A stretch of DNA of 64,000 nt from Phenylobacterium montanum (GTDB lineage: Bacteria; Pseudomonadota; Alphaproteobacteria; Caulobacterales; Caulobacteraceae), in the NCBI RefSeq assembly GCF_018135625.1, contig NZ_CP073078.1:248001-312000 (forward strand). The letters run 5' to 3'. The position numbers and the translations under genes are program-made. The notes beneath the pieces were generated by a model, which did no database searches, was not told the DNA's origin, and was given only the letters and a program-made list of their open reading frames with translations. Numbering within the stretch: position 1 is the stretch's first letter; each line of letters starts with the position of its first letter. This document shows, one piece after another, positions 9,684 through 19,316 of the stretch.

Positions 9684-9699
9684 TGGATCACCTCCTTTC
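9683..9699 (-). promoter_or_regulatory. Full-length Shine-Dalgarno (16S 3'-end complement)
   Basis: The plus strand reads CTGGATCACCTCCTTTC, which matches the conserved 16S rRNA 3' end from memory. The minus strand is therefore GAAAGGAGGTGATCCAG, the longest possible SD. No other 16S sequence surrounds it. Confidence 0.6.
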
Positions 9700-9879
9700 A
9701 GCTGTTGAACAGGGACTCCGAATCTAGGCCTCGACTCGGCGTCTTTAAAGCCCAATCGGCGGTCGAAGTGACGCAGGCGGGAATTTTGCGCGAATATTGG
9801 AATGCGTCGGCTGGGGGTTACGCGGGCCGCGGCAGGGGCTAAAAGGAGCGCCGAATTGCCATCTGAGAAGAAGTGAGCC

Positions 9880-10347
9880 ATGGCCGCCGATCCCGAAAAC
9901 ACCCTGATCCTGACCCTCGACACCGGCCCGGTGGTGATCGACCTGCGTCCTGACCTAGCGCCGGGCCATGTCGAGCGCATCAAGGAGCTGGCCCGCGAAG
10001 GCTTCTATGATGGCGTGGTGTTCCATCGGGTGATCCCCGGCTTCATGGCCCAGGGCGGTGATCCGACCGGGACCGGCCGCGGCGGCTCCGACAAGCCGGA
10101 CCTCAAGGCGGAGTTCTCCAAGGAGCCGCACCTGCGCGGGGTGTGCTCCATGGCCCGCACCAACGACCCGCACTCGGCCAACAGCCAGTTCTTCATCTGC
10201 TTCGACGACGCCACCTTCCTGGACAACCAGTACACGGTCTGGGGCGTGGTCAGCCAAGGCATGGAGAACGTCGACGCCCTGCCCAAGGGCGAGCCGCCGC
10301 GCACCCCAGGCAAGATCGTCACCGCCCGGGTGGCGTCGGACGTCTAG
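9880..10347 (+). CDS. Cyclophilin-type peptidyl-prolyl cis-trans isomerase
   Basis: A 155-residue single-domain cyclophilin. It catalyses cis-trans isomerisation of X-Pro bonds during protein folding. Active-site motifs are [38 protein letters not shown] and the [11 protein letters not shown] loop. There is no signal peptide, so it is a cytoplasmic PpiB-like enzyme. It is first in a likely operon with queA and tgt: the queA start lies 8 bases after its stop. Confidence 0.93.
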   Translation: MAADPENTLILTLDTGPVVIDLRPDLAPGHVERIKELAREGFYDGVVFHRVIPGFMAQGGDPTGTGRGGSDKPDLKAEFSKEPHLRGVCSMARTNDPHSANSQFFICFDDATFLDNQYTVWGVVSQGMENVDALPKGEPPRTPGKIVTARVASDV

Positions 10348-10355
10348 CCGCCGTC

Positions 10356-12547
<2,192 letters not shown>

Positions 12548-12620
12548 GCCCTTGCCGCAGGAGGCGCGCCCGACTATGGTCCGCGCCGCTTTCGGGCGCC
12601 CAACTGGGTCCGCCGCTAGC

Positions 12621-12695
12621 GGGCCGGTAGCTCAGCGGTAGAGCATTCGACTTTTAATCGAATGGTCCTGGGTTCGATTCCCAGCCGGCCTACCA
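12621..12695 (+). tRNA. tRNA-Lys (anticodon UUU)
   Basis: A complete 75-base cloverleaf. The acceptor stem is GGGCCGG/CCGGCCT with a G-U first pair, the D stem GCTC/GAGC, the anticodon stem TTCGA/TCGAA with loop CTTTTAA (anticodon TTT), and the T stem CTGGG/CCCAG with TTCGATT. Discriminator A and CCA are encoded. It lies 73 bases after tgt. Confidence 0.97.
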
Positions 12696-12703
12696 CTACA
12701 AAC

Positions 12704-12720
12704 AATTTCCAGAAGAAATT
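12704..12720. terminator. Weak hairpin between tRNA-Lys and the convergent TPR gene
   Basis: AATTTC, CAGAA, GAAATT form a 6-bp AT-rich stem. On the minus strand it is followed by TGTTTGT, so it may terminate the TPR gene. Support is modest. Confidence 0.3.
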
Positions 12721-12726
12721 CAGCCC

Positions 12727-13809
12727 CTAAGGAGCGAGGCCGAAGGGCTTGGCGTCCGCTGGGATGCGGGGATTGATCGCTACCGCCGACGCAATATCGG
12801 CGCCTCCCTCAGCCATTTCACCTTTCCGACGCCGGGCCATGCCTCGAAGGAACAAGGCCCGGCCATTGCGCGGTTCAGATTGAATGACCACGTTCACTGC
12901 ATTGATCGAGTCGTCTATGCGATTCAGTCGGTAGTAGACGAGCGCCCTATCGAGAACGGCTTCGGTCCCACCCGAGGAAATACGTACAGCGTCATCGCAG
13001 TCTTTCAACGCAGCATTGAGCAGATCTTGGCGCATCACTTTCGTAAGACAGCGATCCTCCAATGCGTCCACAGCATCCGGCTTTGAATTGAGCACTCGAT
13101 CAAAGGCTTCTATCGCGGCGTCGATCTTGCCGCTATCTCTCAAGGCAAGGCCCTTTACAATCACAGCTCGTTCATCCGAGCCTAAGCGTATCGCAGTGTC
13201 AAAATCACTGATGGCGGCTTCAAAAGCCTTTAGCCTATAGCGAGCTACGCCACGATCAAAGTACGCGTTGTGTTGACCGGGTTCGATCGCGACAGCCTCG
13301 TCATAGTCCTGTATGGCGCGTTCAAATTGTTGGAGAGCCTGGTAGGATTCGGCCCGACCGAGAAGGACATGGTAAACTTGATCTAAACTATTGCCTTTTT
13401 GATGAAATATATAGTAAGCATTGTTGTAGTTTTTAATGGAATCGTCGAATTTCCTGTCGGCTTCTAGAGATTTCCCCAGATTATTGTATGCTTCAGCGAA
13501 ATCTGGTATCAGTGAAATTGCTTTTTTTAAATCTGATATTCCCTGTTCTATGCGGTTTAATTCAACTTCGCTAACGCCGCGGTTGTTGAAAGCCCAGGCT
13601 GCGCTTGCGCCCTTTCGAGAGTCTATGATCGTTGAACACGCCGCAATTTCCTGCTCTGGCGTAACGCTAGGCCCTCCGTTGCAAGCAGTTTCTTCGGGCG
13701 AGCCAGCCAGCGCCGGGAAGCCTACGGCTACACTCGCTCCAACAATTGCGCAGGCCGCCAAGAGGCTGCATAGTGCTGCATGCGAATTCAGCCCTAGTGG
13801 GCGTGTCAT
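12727..13809 (-). CDS. Secreted TPR protein, AT-richer than its surroundings
   Basis: A 360-residue protein. The ATG at 13809 has GAGG 8 bases upstream. A signal peptide (ALCSLLAACAIVGASVAVGFPALA) precedes a cysteine-bearing segment (TACNGGPSVTPEQEIAACSTIID) and about seven or eight TPR units, for example AWAFNNRGVSEVELNRIEQG and AYFDRGVARYRLKAFEAAIS. It is probably periplasmic and acts as a protein-binding scaffold. Bases 13370-13600 are clearly AT-rich for this genome, with runs such as ATATATAG and TTTTTTTAAA. Its place directly beside the 3' end of tRNA-Lys suggests acquisition, but no integrase or repeat was found. Confidence 0.8.
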   Translation of the reverse strand: MTRPLGLNSHAALCSLLAACAIVGASVAVGFPALAGSPEETACNGGPSVTPEQEIAACSTIIDSRKGASAAWAFNNRGVSEVELNRIEQGISDLKKAISLIPDFAEAYNNLGKSLEADRKFDDSIKNYNNAYYIFHQKGNSLDQVYHVLLGRAESYQALQQFERAIQDYDEAVAIEPGQHNAYFDRGVARYRLKAFEAAISDFDTAIRLGSDERAVIVKGLALRDSGKIDAAIEAFDRVLNSKPDAVDALEDRCLTKVMRQDLLNAALKDCDDAVRISSGGTEAVLDRALVYYRLNRIDDSINAVNVVIQSEPRNGRALFLRGMARRRKGEMAEGGADIASAVAINPRIPADAKPFGLAP

Positions 13810-13910
13810 TGCGGGTCCTCGCGCACCTTCCTGAGCGGCACAATAGCTAAACTCGCGCGATAGCAAAGCTTCGGAGCGTCGCTATGCGCGATGCGCGCCG
13901 TTGCTTCGCC

Positions 13911-14354
13911 TCACTTCCGCTTCGGCTCCCACAGTTCGATCTTCACGCCGTCGGGATCGAGGATCCAGGCAAAGCGGCCGTTGGGTTCGTTGTCGTCGCG
14001 CTTCAGGATGGCGACGCCGTGGCGTTTCAGGCGTTCGGCCATGGCGTCGAGGTCGTCGACCGAAAGGTCGATCATGAAAGGCTGGCTCGATGGGGCGAAA
14101 TAGTCGGTCGAGCCGGGAAACGCGTTCCAGACGCTGACCGGCGGATGGCCGGGCGCGTCATATTTCAGCACAGCGCCGCCCCAGGGTTCCAATTCGACGC
14201 CCAAAACATCACGGTACCAAGCGGCCAGCGCCTTCGGGTCCTTGCTCTTGACGAAAATCCCGCCGATGCCGGTCACGTGGCCCGGCTCGGCGGCCCGACT
14301 GATGGGCGCAAGCGCCAGACCGCCAAGCAGGACTAGCGTCAGCACCTTGCCCAT
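13911..14354 (-). CDS. Secreted VOC (glyoxalase/bleomycin-resistance fold) protein
   Basis: A 147-residue protein with a signal peptide (GKVLTLVLLGGLALAPISRAA) and one vicinal-oxygen-chelate domain: GIGGIFVKSKDPKALAAWYRDVLGVELEPWGG, then PFMIDLSVDDLDAMAERLKRHGV and RFAWILDPDGVKIELWEP. The last motif carries the typical metal-binding glutamate. Most VOC proteins are cytoplasmic, so export is notable. A strong GGGAGG precedes the ATG at 14354. The reaction is unknown. It is co-directional with the upstream SIS-domain gene, 75 bases away. Confidence 0.8.
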   Translation of the reverse strand: MGKVLTLVLLGGLALAPISRAAEPGHVTGIGGIFVKSKDPKALAAWYRDVLGVELEPWGGAVLKYDAPGHPPVSVWNAFPGSTDYFAPSSQPFMIDLSVDDLDAMAERLKRHGVAILKRDDNEPNGRFAWILDPDGVKIELWEPKRK

Positions 14355-14429
14355 GCAGGCCTCCCGTGATCGCCGCGAAGGCCCAGATCAACAGATCGCT
14401 GCAGCCTCTGCAACCGGCTGGCGAGCCGC

Positions 14430-15488
14430 CTACACCGTCTCCGTCACCTTGTTAAGGTGCGGCGGGCGGTCGGGGTCGAAGCCACGAGCGACGGAGAGGG
14501 CGTTGGCCATGCGGTAGAAGCTCTGCACCATCACGATCGGGGCTATGGCCGCGTCCGCGCCGGGCGAGGGCAGGGCGGTGACGCCGGCCTGGGGGCTGGC
14601 GCCGGCGGCAAGGACCGTGGCGCCGCGACCGGCGAACTCGGCCAGCAGTTCATCGACGCCGGCCAGGGATTCGTCATTTTGAGCGAAGGCGAGGATCGGA
14701 AAGCCGGGGCCGACCAGGGCCATGGGGCCGTGGCGCACTTCGGCGGCGCTGAAGGCCTCGGCGTGCAGGCCGCAGGTCTCCTTGAACTTCAGGGCCGCCT
14801 CCTGGGCGACGCCGAAGCCGACGCCGCGGCCGATCACGAACAGGTTGTGGGCCGACTTCAGCGCCTTGACGCCGGCGCTCCAGTCCTGGGCCCAGGCCGC
14901 TTCCAGCTGCTCCGGCAAGCTATTCAGCGCCTGCATCAGGCCCGCATCTTCGGTCCAGGCGGCCACCAGATGGGTGATGGCGCTGAGGGCGGCGATATAG
15001 GACTTGGTGGCGGCGACGCTCAGCTCGGGTCCTGCGCGCAGCGGCACGACCGCGTCGGCCAGGGCGGCCAGGGGCGAATCCTCGACATTGACCAGGGCGA
15101 CGACGAAGCCGCCGGCGGCCTTGGCCGCGGTGGCGGCTTGCAGGAGGTCCGGGCTCTTGCCGGATTGCGAGACGGCCAGGCACACCACCCCGGCCATGCC
15201 GACATTGCCGTCATAGAGCGAGGTGACCGAGGGCGCGGCCGATGCGGTCATCAGGCCCAGGCGTGTCTCGATCAGGTACTTGGCGAAGGTGCAGGCGTGG
15301 TCGGAGCTGCCGCGGGCGATGGTGGCCACGGCGCGGGGCTTGAGGCTGCGAAGCCTGGCCGCCAGGGCTTGGACCGCGGCTCCGTTGGCGTCGATCTGGG
15401 CGCGGACCACGCCGGCCGCTTCCGCCGCCTCGGCGAACATGCGGGTGGATTCCGGGGCCGGGACCTTGGGCTTTACCAACGCAACCAT
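14430..15488 (-). CDS. Glucosamine-6-phosphate deaminase, SIS-domain type (NagB-II/AgaS-like)
   Basis: About 352 residues with two SIS domains and no glutaminase domain. It resembles the isomerase half of GlmS, as seen in NagB-II enzymes that turn glucosamine-6-phosphate into fructose-6-phosphate and ammonia. Motifs: TIARGSSDHACTFAKYLIE, LAVSQSGKSPDLLQA and LSVAATKSYIAALSA in the first domain, then FVIGRGVGFGVAQEAALKFKE and AEAFSAAEVRHGPMALV. The glutamates match the catalytic region. It completes the GlcNAc pathway after NagA; no classical NagB is in the window. A TTG at 15497 is an alternative start. It lies 15 bases after its GntR regulator gene. Confidence 0.85.
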   Translation of the reverse strand: MVALVKPKVPAPESTRMFAEAAEAAGVVRAQIDANGAAVQALAARLRSLKPRAVATIARGSSDHACTFAKYLIETRLGLMTASAAPSVTSLYDGNVGMAGVVCLAVSQSGKSPDLLQAATAAKAAGGFVVALVNVEDSPLAALADAVVPLRAGPELSVAATKSYIAALSAITHLVAAWTEDAGLMQALNSLPEQLEAAWAQDWSAGVKALKSAHNLFVIGRGVGFGVAQEAALKFKETCGLHAEAFSAAEVRHGPMALVGPGFPILAFAQNDESLAGVDELLAEFAGRGATVLAAGASPQAGVTALPSPGADAAIAPIVMVQSFYRMANALSVARGFDPDRPPHLNKVTETV

Positions 15489-15503
15489 CTCCAACAAGCG
15501 ATC

Positions 15504-16250
15504 CTATGAAGTGAGCGAATTCAGCTCGGCGACGAAGTCGTAGGCGTCGCCGCGGTAATAGGATTGCGTGAACTCCACCGGCCGTCCGTCCTTCAGGAAG
15601 CCGCGGCGTTCGATCAAAAGCCCGGCGGACTTGTCCGGCACGCCCATCATCTCGGCCTGCTCGGGCGTGAACAGCACAGCGCGCAGGCGCTGAAGGGCGC
15701 GGACCGGCCGCGCGCCGTGCTTTTCCAGGGCGCCGTAGAGCGAGCTTTCCACCACCTCAGGCGAGGGCAGGCAGAAGCCGGGTACGGTGGAATACTCCAG
15801 CGCCATGGGCGCCCCGTCGGCGAAGCGGATGCGGTTGAAGCGATAGACGGGAGTACCGGGCGACAGGCCCAGGGTCATGGACTCCTCCGGCGTCACCGCG
15901 CCCGTGGAGCGGCTCAGCCAGACGCTGTGCGGCGTGCGCCCGCGGCTGATCATGTCCTCGGAGAAGGAGGACAGCTTGGAGAAGTTCTTCTCTACCCGGG
16001 CGGCGACAAAGGTGCCGGCGCCCTGGCGGCGGGTCAGAAGCCCGTCATTGACCAGCCCGTCCAGGGCCTTGCGCACGGTGATGCGCGAGATCTGGAATTC
16101 CTCGGCCAGGTCGCGCTCGGGGGGCAGGGCTTCGTCGGGGGCCAGGCGCTTGTCGGCGATGGCGTCGCGCAGGGCGCGCTGCAGTTGCTGATAGAGCGGC
16201 GCGCGGCTCTGTTCGTCCAGCGGGCCGATGATATCGGTAAACGACGCCAA
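15504..16250 (-). CDS. GntR-family regulator with UTRA domain (NagR/YvoA-like), copy 1
   Basis: A 248-residue regulator. The N-terminal winged helix (APLYQQLQRALRDAIADKRL, LPPERDLAEEFQISRITVRKALDGL, RRQGAGTFVAARV) binds DNA. The C-terminal UTRA domain (PVYRFNRIRFADGAPMALEYS, YRGDAYDFVAELN) senses a small molecule, probably a GlcNAc- or GlcN-phosphate as in NagR/YvoA. It is very similar over its full length to the second GntR protein at 27176-27922, which has the same length. It precedes the NagB-II gene, and an inverted repeat lies about 80 bases upstream. Confidence 0.9.
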   Translation of the reverse strand: MASFTDIIGPLDEQSRAPLYQQLQRALRDAIADKRLAPDEALPPERDLAEEFQISRITVRKALDGLVNDGLLTRRQGAGTFVAARVEKNFSKLSSFSEDMISRGRTPHSVWLSRSTGAVTPEESMTLGLSPGTPVYRFNRIRFADGAPMALEYSTVPGFCLPSPEVVESSLYGALEKHGARPVRALQRLRAVLFTPEQAEMMGVPDKSAGLLIERRGFLKDGRPVEFTQSYYRGDAYDFVAELNSLTS

Positions 16251-16552
16251 GGCTCTAGGTTCCTGTTCGTTCGCGCCGCCGAAGCGATGCGGGATGGGTT
16301 ATGCCACACCGGCCTACCATTGTCATACCAATATTCGAATTGGTTCGTAATTGGTTTACATGGGCCGGGATGACGGCTAAGTCTGATACCGACGATCTAT
16401 GACACGCTTTGGTCGCCGCGCCGCCGCTGGACACGTCCAAGCTAGGCGCCCTGGAGGCCCGGTTCAACGCGGCGAAGACCGCATGGCGGACGGAACTGAA
16501 CCGGCAGGGTAAGGCCGTAGCCGATTCGGACCGAACCGCGAGGAGAACGAAG
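16251..16552. other. Divergent promoter region of the GntR-1 and nagX genes
   Basis: About 300 bases. It contains the AT-rich operator cluster at 16327-16355. The part from 16409 is an in-frame extension of nagX with a TTG, which I exclude because a much better SD and TTG lie at 16553. Confidence 0.5.
16327..16355. promoter_or_regulatory. Probable GntR operator: ACCAAT-N6-ATTGGT plus a third half-site
   Basis: ACCAAT (16327) and ATTGGT (16339) form an inverted repeat. A second ATTGGT begins at 16350, exactly 11 bases (one helical turn) further. The same arrangement occurs between GntR copy 2 and the TonB receptor gene. Position suggests autoregulation and control of nagX. Confidence 0.6.
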
Positions 16553-17668
16553 TTGGCGCAAGGCCAGAGCGGACGGCTTCTATCCCTGGATCTTTTGCGC
16601 GGCCTGACCGTGATCGGCATGATCCTGGTCAATTCTGCGGCTTACCTCCAATCCCTGGGCGGATTTCCGGCCTATCCTGTGCTGCTGCACTCGGCCTGGG
16701 CCGGCTATACAGCTGCGGACGCGGTGTTTCCGGCCTTTATCATCATGGTCGGGGTGTCGATCGCGGCCTCGATGGCGCCAGTCAAGGCGACGGGCGAAGC
16801 TTCGGCAGGAATGATCGGTCAGGTCGGCCTGCGATCGCTGCGCCTGATCGCCTTCGGCCTGCTGATCAGCAACATCTACTGGCTGGCGGATTTTGACCAC
16901 AACCACTGGCGCGCCTTCGGCGTGCTGCAGCGGATCGGCCTGACCTTCTTCGCCACGGCCCTGATCTACCTCTACGCCGCGCCACGGGCGCGCCTTGTGC
17001 TCGCCGCGATCCTGCTGCTGGCCTATTGGCCTTTGACCCTCCTGCCTTGTCCGGATGGGATCCCGACGGACCTCAACGCGGTCGGCGCCAATTTCGTCTC
17101 CTGGACCGAGCGGGCTTTCCTCGGCGTCCACGCCTATCGCACCGGGCCGCACGGCTATGATCCGGAGGGCCTGCTAGGCGTCGTTCCGAGTATCGCCCAG
17201 GCGCTGATCGGCGTCGCCGCCGGCGAGTGGCTGCTGGCCAAGGGGCGTACGAGCACGACCGTGATAGGCCTCGCCGCCGCCGGCGCAGCCCTGACCCTCG
17301 CCGGCCTGGCCTGGGGCCTGGTCTTCCCGCCAGTCAAGGCGCTCTGGACCTCGAGCTATGTGCTGCTCTCCAGCGGGCCGGCGCTGCTGGCGCTGGCCGG
17401 ACTCTACGCGGCCTTCGACCTGAAAGGCTGGCGCGTCTGGGGCGCGGGCTTTGTCCTGGCCTTCGGGGTCAACGCCATCTTCGCCTATGTGCTGCACGAG
17501 CTGGCCTCGATCGTGCTGGAGGCCGAGGCGGCGCGATGGCTTTTCGCTCAGGGCGCGCGCATCCTGCCGCCCGAAGCGGCCTCGCTGGTCCCGGTCGCGG
17601 CCTTCATCGCCGCCATATGGCTGCCGGTGGGCTATCTCTATCGGCGCGGCTGGATCGTAAAGATCTAG
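16553..17668 (+). CDS. NagX-like membrane acyltransferase-fold protein (DUF5009/HGSNAT-like)
   Basis: A 371-residue polytopic protein. The TTG at 16553 has AGGAG 7 bases upstream and gives the family N terminus RLLSLDLLRGLTVIGMILVNSAA. Further motifs are FPAFIIMVGVSIA, WRAFGVLQRIGLTFF, YDPEGLLGVVPSIAQALIGVAAGEWL and a final FGVNAIFAYVLHEL. The fold resembles heparan-alpha-glucosaminide N-acetyltransferase. In proteobacterial GlcNAc loci such genes are called nagX, with a proposed inner-membrane role in amino-sugar handling that is not firmly established. It is divergent from GntR-1 and its stop overlaps the convergent MFS gene by 4 bases. Confidence 0.85.
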   Translation: MAQGQSGRLLSLDLLRGLTVIGMILVNSAAYLQSLGGFPAYPVLLHSAWAGYTAADAVFPAFIIMVGVSIAASMAPVKATGEASAGMIGQVGLRSLRLIAFGLLISNIYWLADFDHNHWRAFGVLQRIGLTFFATALIYLYAAPRARLVLAAILLLAYWPLTLLPCPDGIPTDLNAVGANFVSWTERAFLGVHAYRTGPHGYDPEGLLGVVPSIAQALIGVAAGEWLLAKGRTSTTVIGLAAAGAALTLAGLAWGLVFPPVKALWTSSYVLLSSGPALLALAGLYAAFDLKGWRVWGAGFVLAFGVNAIFAYVLHELASIVLEAEAARWLFAQGARILPPEAASLVPVAAFIAAIWLPVGYLYRRGWIVKI

Positions 17669-19254
17669 GCGGTCTCCAGGACTTCGAGGCCGTCTGCGCC
17701 AGTATCCGCCAGGGCTCGCCCGCGGGTCTCTCGGCCGAACACGCCCACGAGCACGGCCGAGGCCGCCACAGGCGCGGCGATCATCCAGGCGGCGACGCCG
17801 AGCGGCGGGGCCAGGGCGGCGAGGCTGAGGCCCTGGGCGATCAGGCCGCCCGCCTTGCTGGCGCTGGCCACCCAGCCTGAACCGCGGCCGCGCACATGCA
17901 GGGGATAGGTCTCCGCCGAATAGGGTAGCAGCACCGCGATCACCCCGTTGGCGCCGACGATCAGGAGTGCGATCGGCAGCACCGGTGTGGCGAACAGGCC
18001 GGTGTGCGCGCCGGTCTCCAGCCGCAGGATTCCGGCGAGGCCGAGCGCCGAAACGATCAGCATGGCGATCAGCGCGCCCTTGGTGCTCCACCGGCTGTAG
18101 ATCAGGGCCGCGACGCCTACGGTCGGGAGGGCTATGAACGAGGACACGGCGATCAGGTGGCTGGCGACCGCGGCGCTGTAGCCCTTGGCCTGCAGATCGG
18201 CCGGCAGCCACAGCAGCAGGCCGAAATTGATCAGGCCCCAGGCCAGGCCGGTCACCGTGAGGGCGCAGGTGACGCCCCAGACGCCGAGCGGCAAGCCCTG
18301 ATGCCGGGCCGGCGCGGCGCCGGCCCCGATCACGACGTCGCGCAGGGTCGAGCCGAACCGGGCGAGAACGGCCCTGGCCTCCTCGCGCCGGCCGTGCAGG
18401 ATCAGGAACTTGGGCGATTCCGGGACGAAGCGCTTGAGGAAGATGAGGATTGCGCCGGTCGGCAGGTTGAGGAACCACAGGATGCGCCAGCCGAAGTGGC
18501 CGATCAGCAGGCTCGAGGCGCCGCTGGCCGCGAGATAGCCGCCGACAAGGCCGACGCCGCCCACGAGCACCAGCGCCCAGCCGCGGTGGCGAGCAGGGAT
18601 GGTCTCGGCCAGGAGAGTATAGGCGATCGGCATCAGTCCGCCGGCCGAGGCCCCCATCATGAAGCACATGACGAGGTTCCAGACGAACGAGGGCATGGCG
18701 CCGCAGATGGCCGTGCCCATGAACATGATGGCGGCCAGAAGAATGGTGGCGCGGCGGCCATAGCGGTCGGCCAGCACGCCCCACACCAGTGATCCGACCA
18801 CAGTTCCCACCAGCGCCACGAACGGCAGCATCGCCTCGGCGGCCTTGGTGATCCCGTATTCCTTGGTCACCCCCTGGGCGACGAAGCCGAGGGTGGCCGG
18901 CTTCATGGTGTCGACGATCAGGGCGATGGCGAGCGTGATCATCAGCGCGATGTGCTCGCGGTTCAGCTTCACCGCCTCGTCGGTCTCGACCACCAGGTCG
19001 TGACCCTTGGCCACGTGGTCGCCTGGCGGCGGCAAGAGGCCGAAGCCGGCGACGAGCGTGCCGCCGATGATCAGGCCCATGCCGATCTGCATGCCGAGGT
19101 CCATCTGCATGCCGGCCATTTCGTAGTTCATCGACGCGCAGGCCAGGAACATGGGGATGTGCAGGCCGACGCCGACCGCGACGGCTGCGCAGCCGCCCCA
19201 GAACGCCAGGTTCTTGCCGAGATTCGAAACCGCAAACGCCCTGAAGGCCGACAT
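17665..19254 (-). CDS. MFS transporter (sugar-porter-like) with an N-terminal two-helix extension
   Basis: A 529-residue transporter. The MFS core from about residue 100 has 12 helices, with the signature GVLADRYGRRATILLAA, then PARHRGWALVLVGG and FVPESPKFLILHGRREEARAVL, a sugar/organic-ion porter pattern. Before the core are about 95 extra residues with two hydrophobic segments (NLAFWGGCAAVAVGVGLHIP and IGMGLIIGGTLVAGFGLLPP) and a Met-rich link, which is unusual. ATG at 19254 follows GGGGGA. It is downstream of nagE in the GlcNAc locus, so amino-sugar transport is plausible but not shown. Confidence 0.8.
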   Translation of the reverse strand: MSAFRAFAVSNLGKNLAFWGGCAAVAVGVGLHIPMFLACASMNYEMAGMQMDLGMQIGMGLIIGGTLVAGFGLLPPPGDHVAKGHDLVVETDEAVKLNREHIALMITLAIALIVDTMKPATLGFVAQGVTKEYGITKAAEAMLPFVALVGTVVGSLVWGVLADRYGRRATILLAAIMFMGTAICGAMPSFVWNLVMCFMMGASAGGLMPIAYTLLAETIPARHRGWALVLVGGVGLVGGYLAASGASSLLIGHFGWRILWFLNLPTGAILIFLKRFVPESPKFLILHGRREEARAVLARFGSTLRDVVIGAGAAPARHQGLPLGVWGVTCALTVTGLAWGLINFGLLLWLPADLQAKGYSAAVASHLIAVSSFIALPTVGVAALIYSRWSTKGALIAMLIVSALGLAGILRLETGAHTGLFATPVLPIALLIVGANGVIAVLLPYSAETYPLHVRGRGSGWVASASKAGGLIAQGLSLAALAPPLGVAAWMIAAPVAASAVLVGVFGRETRGRALADTGADGLEVLETA

Positions 19255-19316
19255 CAATGCTTCCCCCTACGGAAGGCTATCCGTCTACACCATGGCGTGG
19301 GGGAGCGGGAGCCCGT

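Larger units (their letters stand above)
9555..9879. other. Intergenic region with a 16S-3'-end-like motif
   Basis: About 325 bases without a conventional gene. It holds the perfect SD/anti-SD motif and the 20-codon frame described in separate entries. On the minus strand a possible promoter (TTGGGC, then a CCTAGAT-like -10 near 9722-9732) lies just upstream of them. A hairpin, CGGAGT/ACTCCG, sits at about 9646-9666. The SD AAAGGAG for the cyclophilin gene is near 9841, which is rather distant from its ATG. Confidence 0.4.

Noticed and set aside
9683-9699. Remnant of a 16S rRNA gene
   Set aside because: Only the last 17 bases match; the preceding helix-45 sequence is absent, so it is not a broken rRNA gene.
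9609-9842. 77-codon plus-strand frame in the intergenic region before the cyclophilin gene
   Set aside because: No SD, no recognisable fold, and it overlaps the 16S-like motif by chance.
12621-14400. Integrated phage or genomic island at tRNA-Lys
   Set aside because: No integrase, transposase or repeated tRNA end was seen; only base composition hints at transfer.
16409-16552. Longer nagX start at the TTG at 16409
   Set aside because: No SD there, while the TTG at 16553 has AGGAG at ideal spacing and gives the family N terminus.
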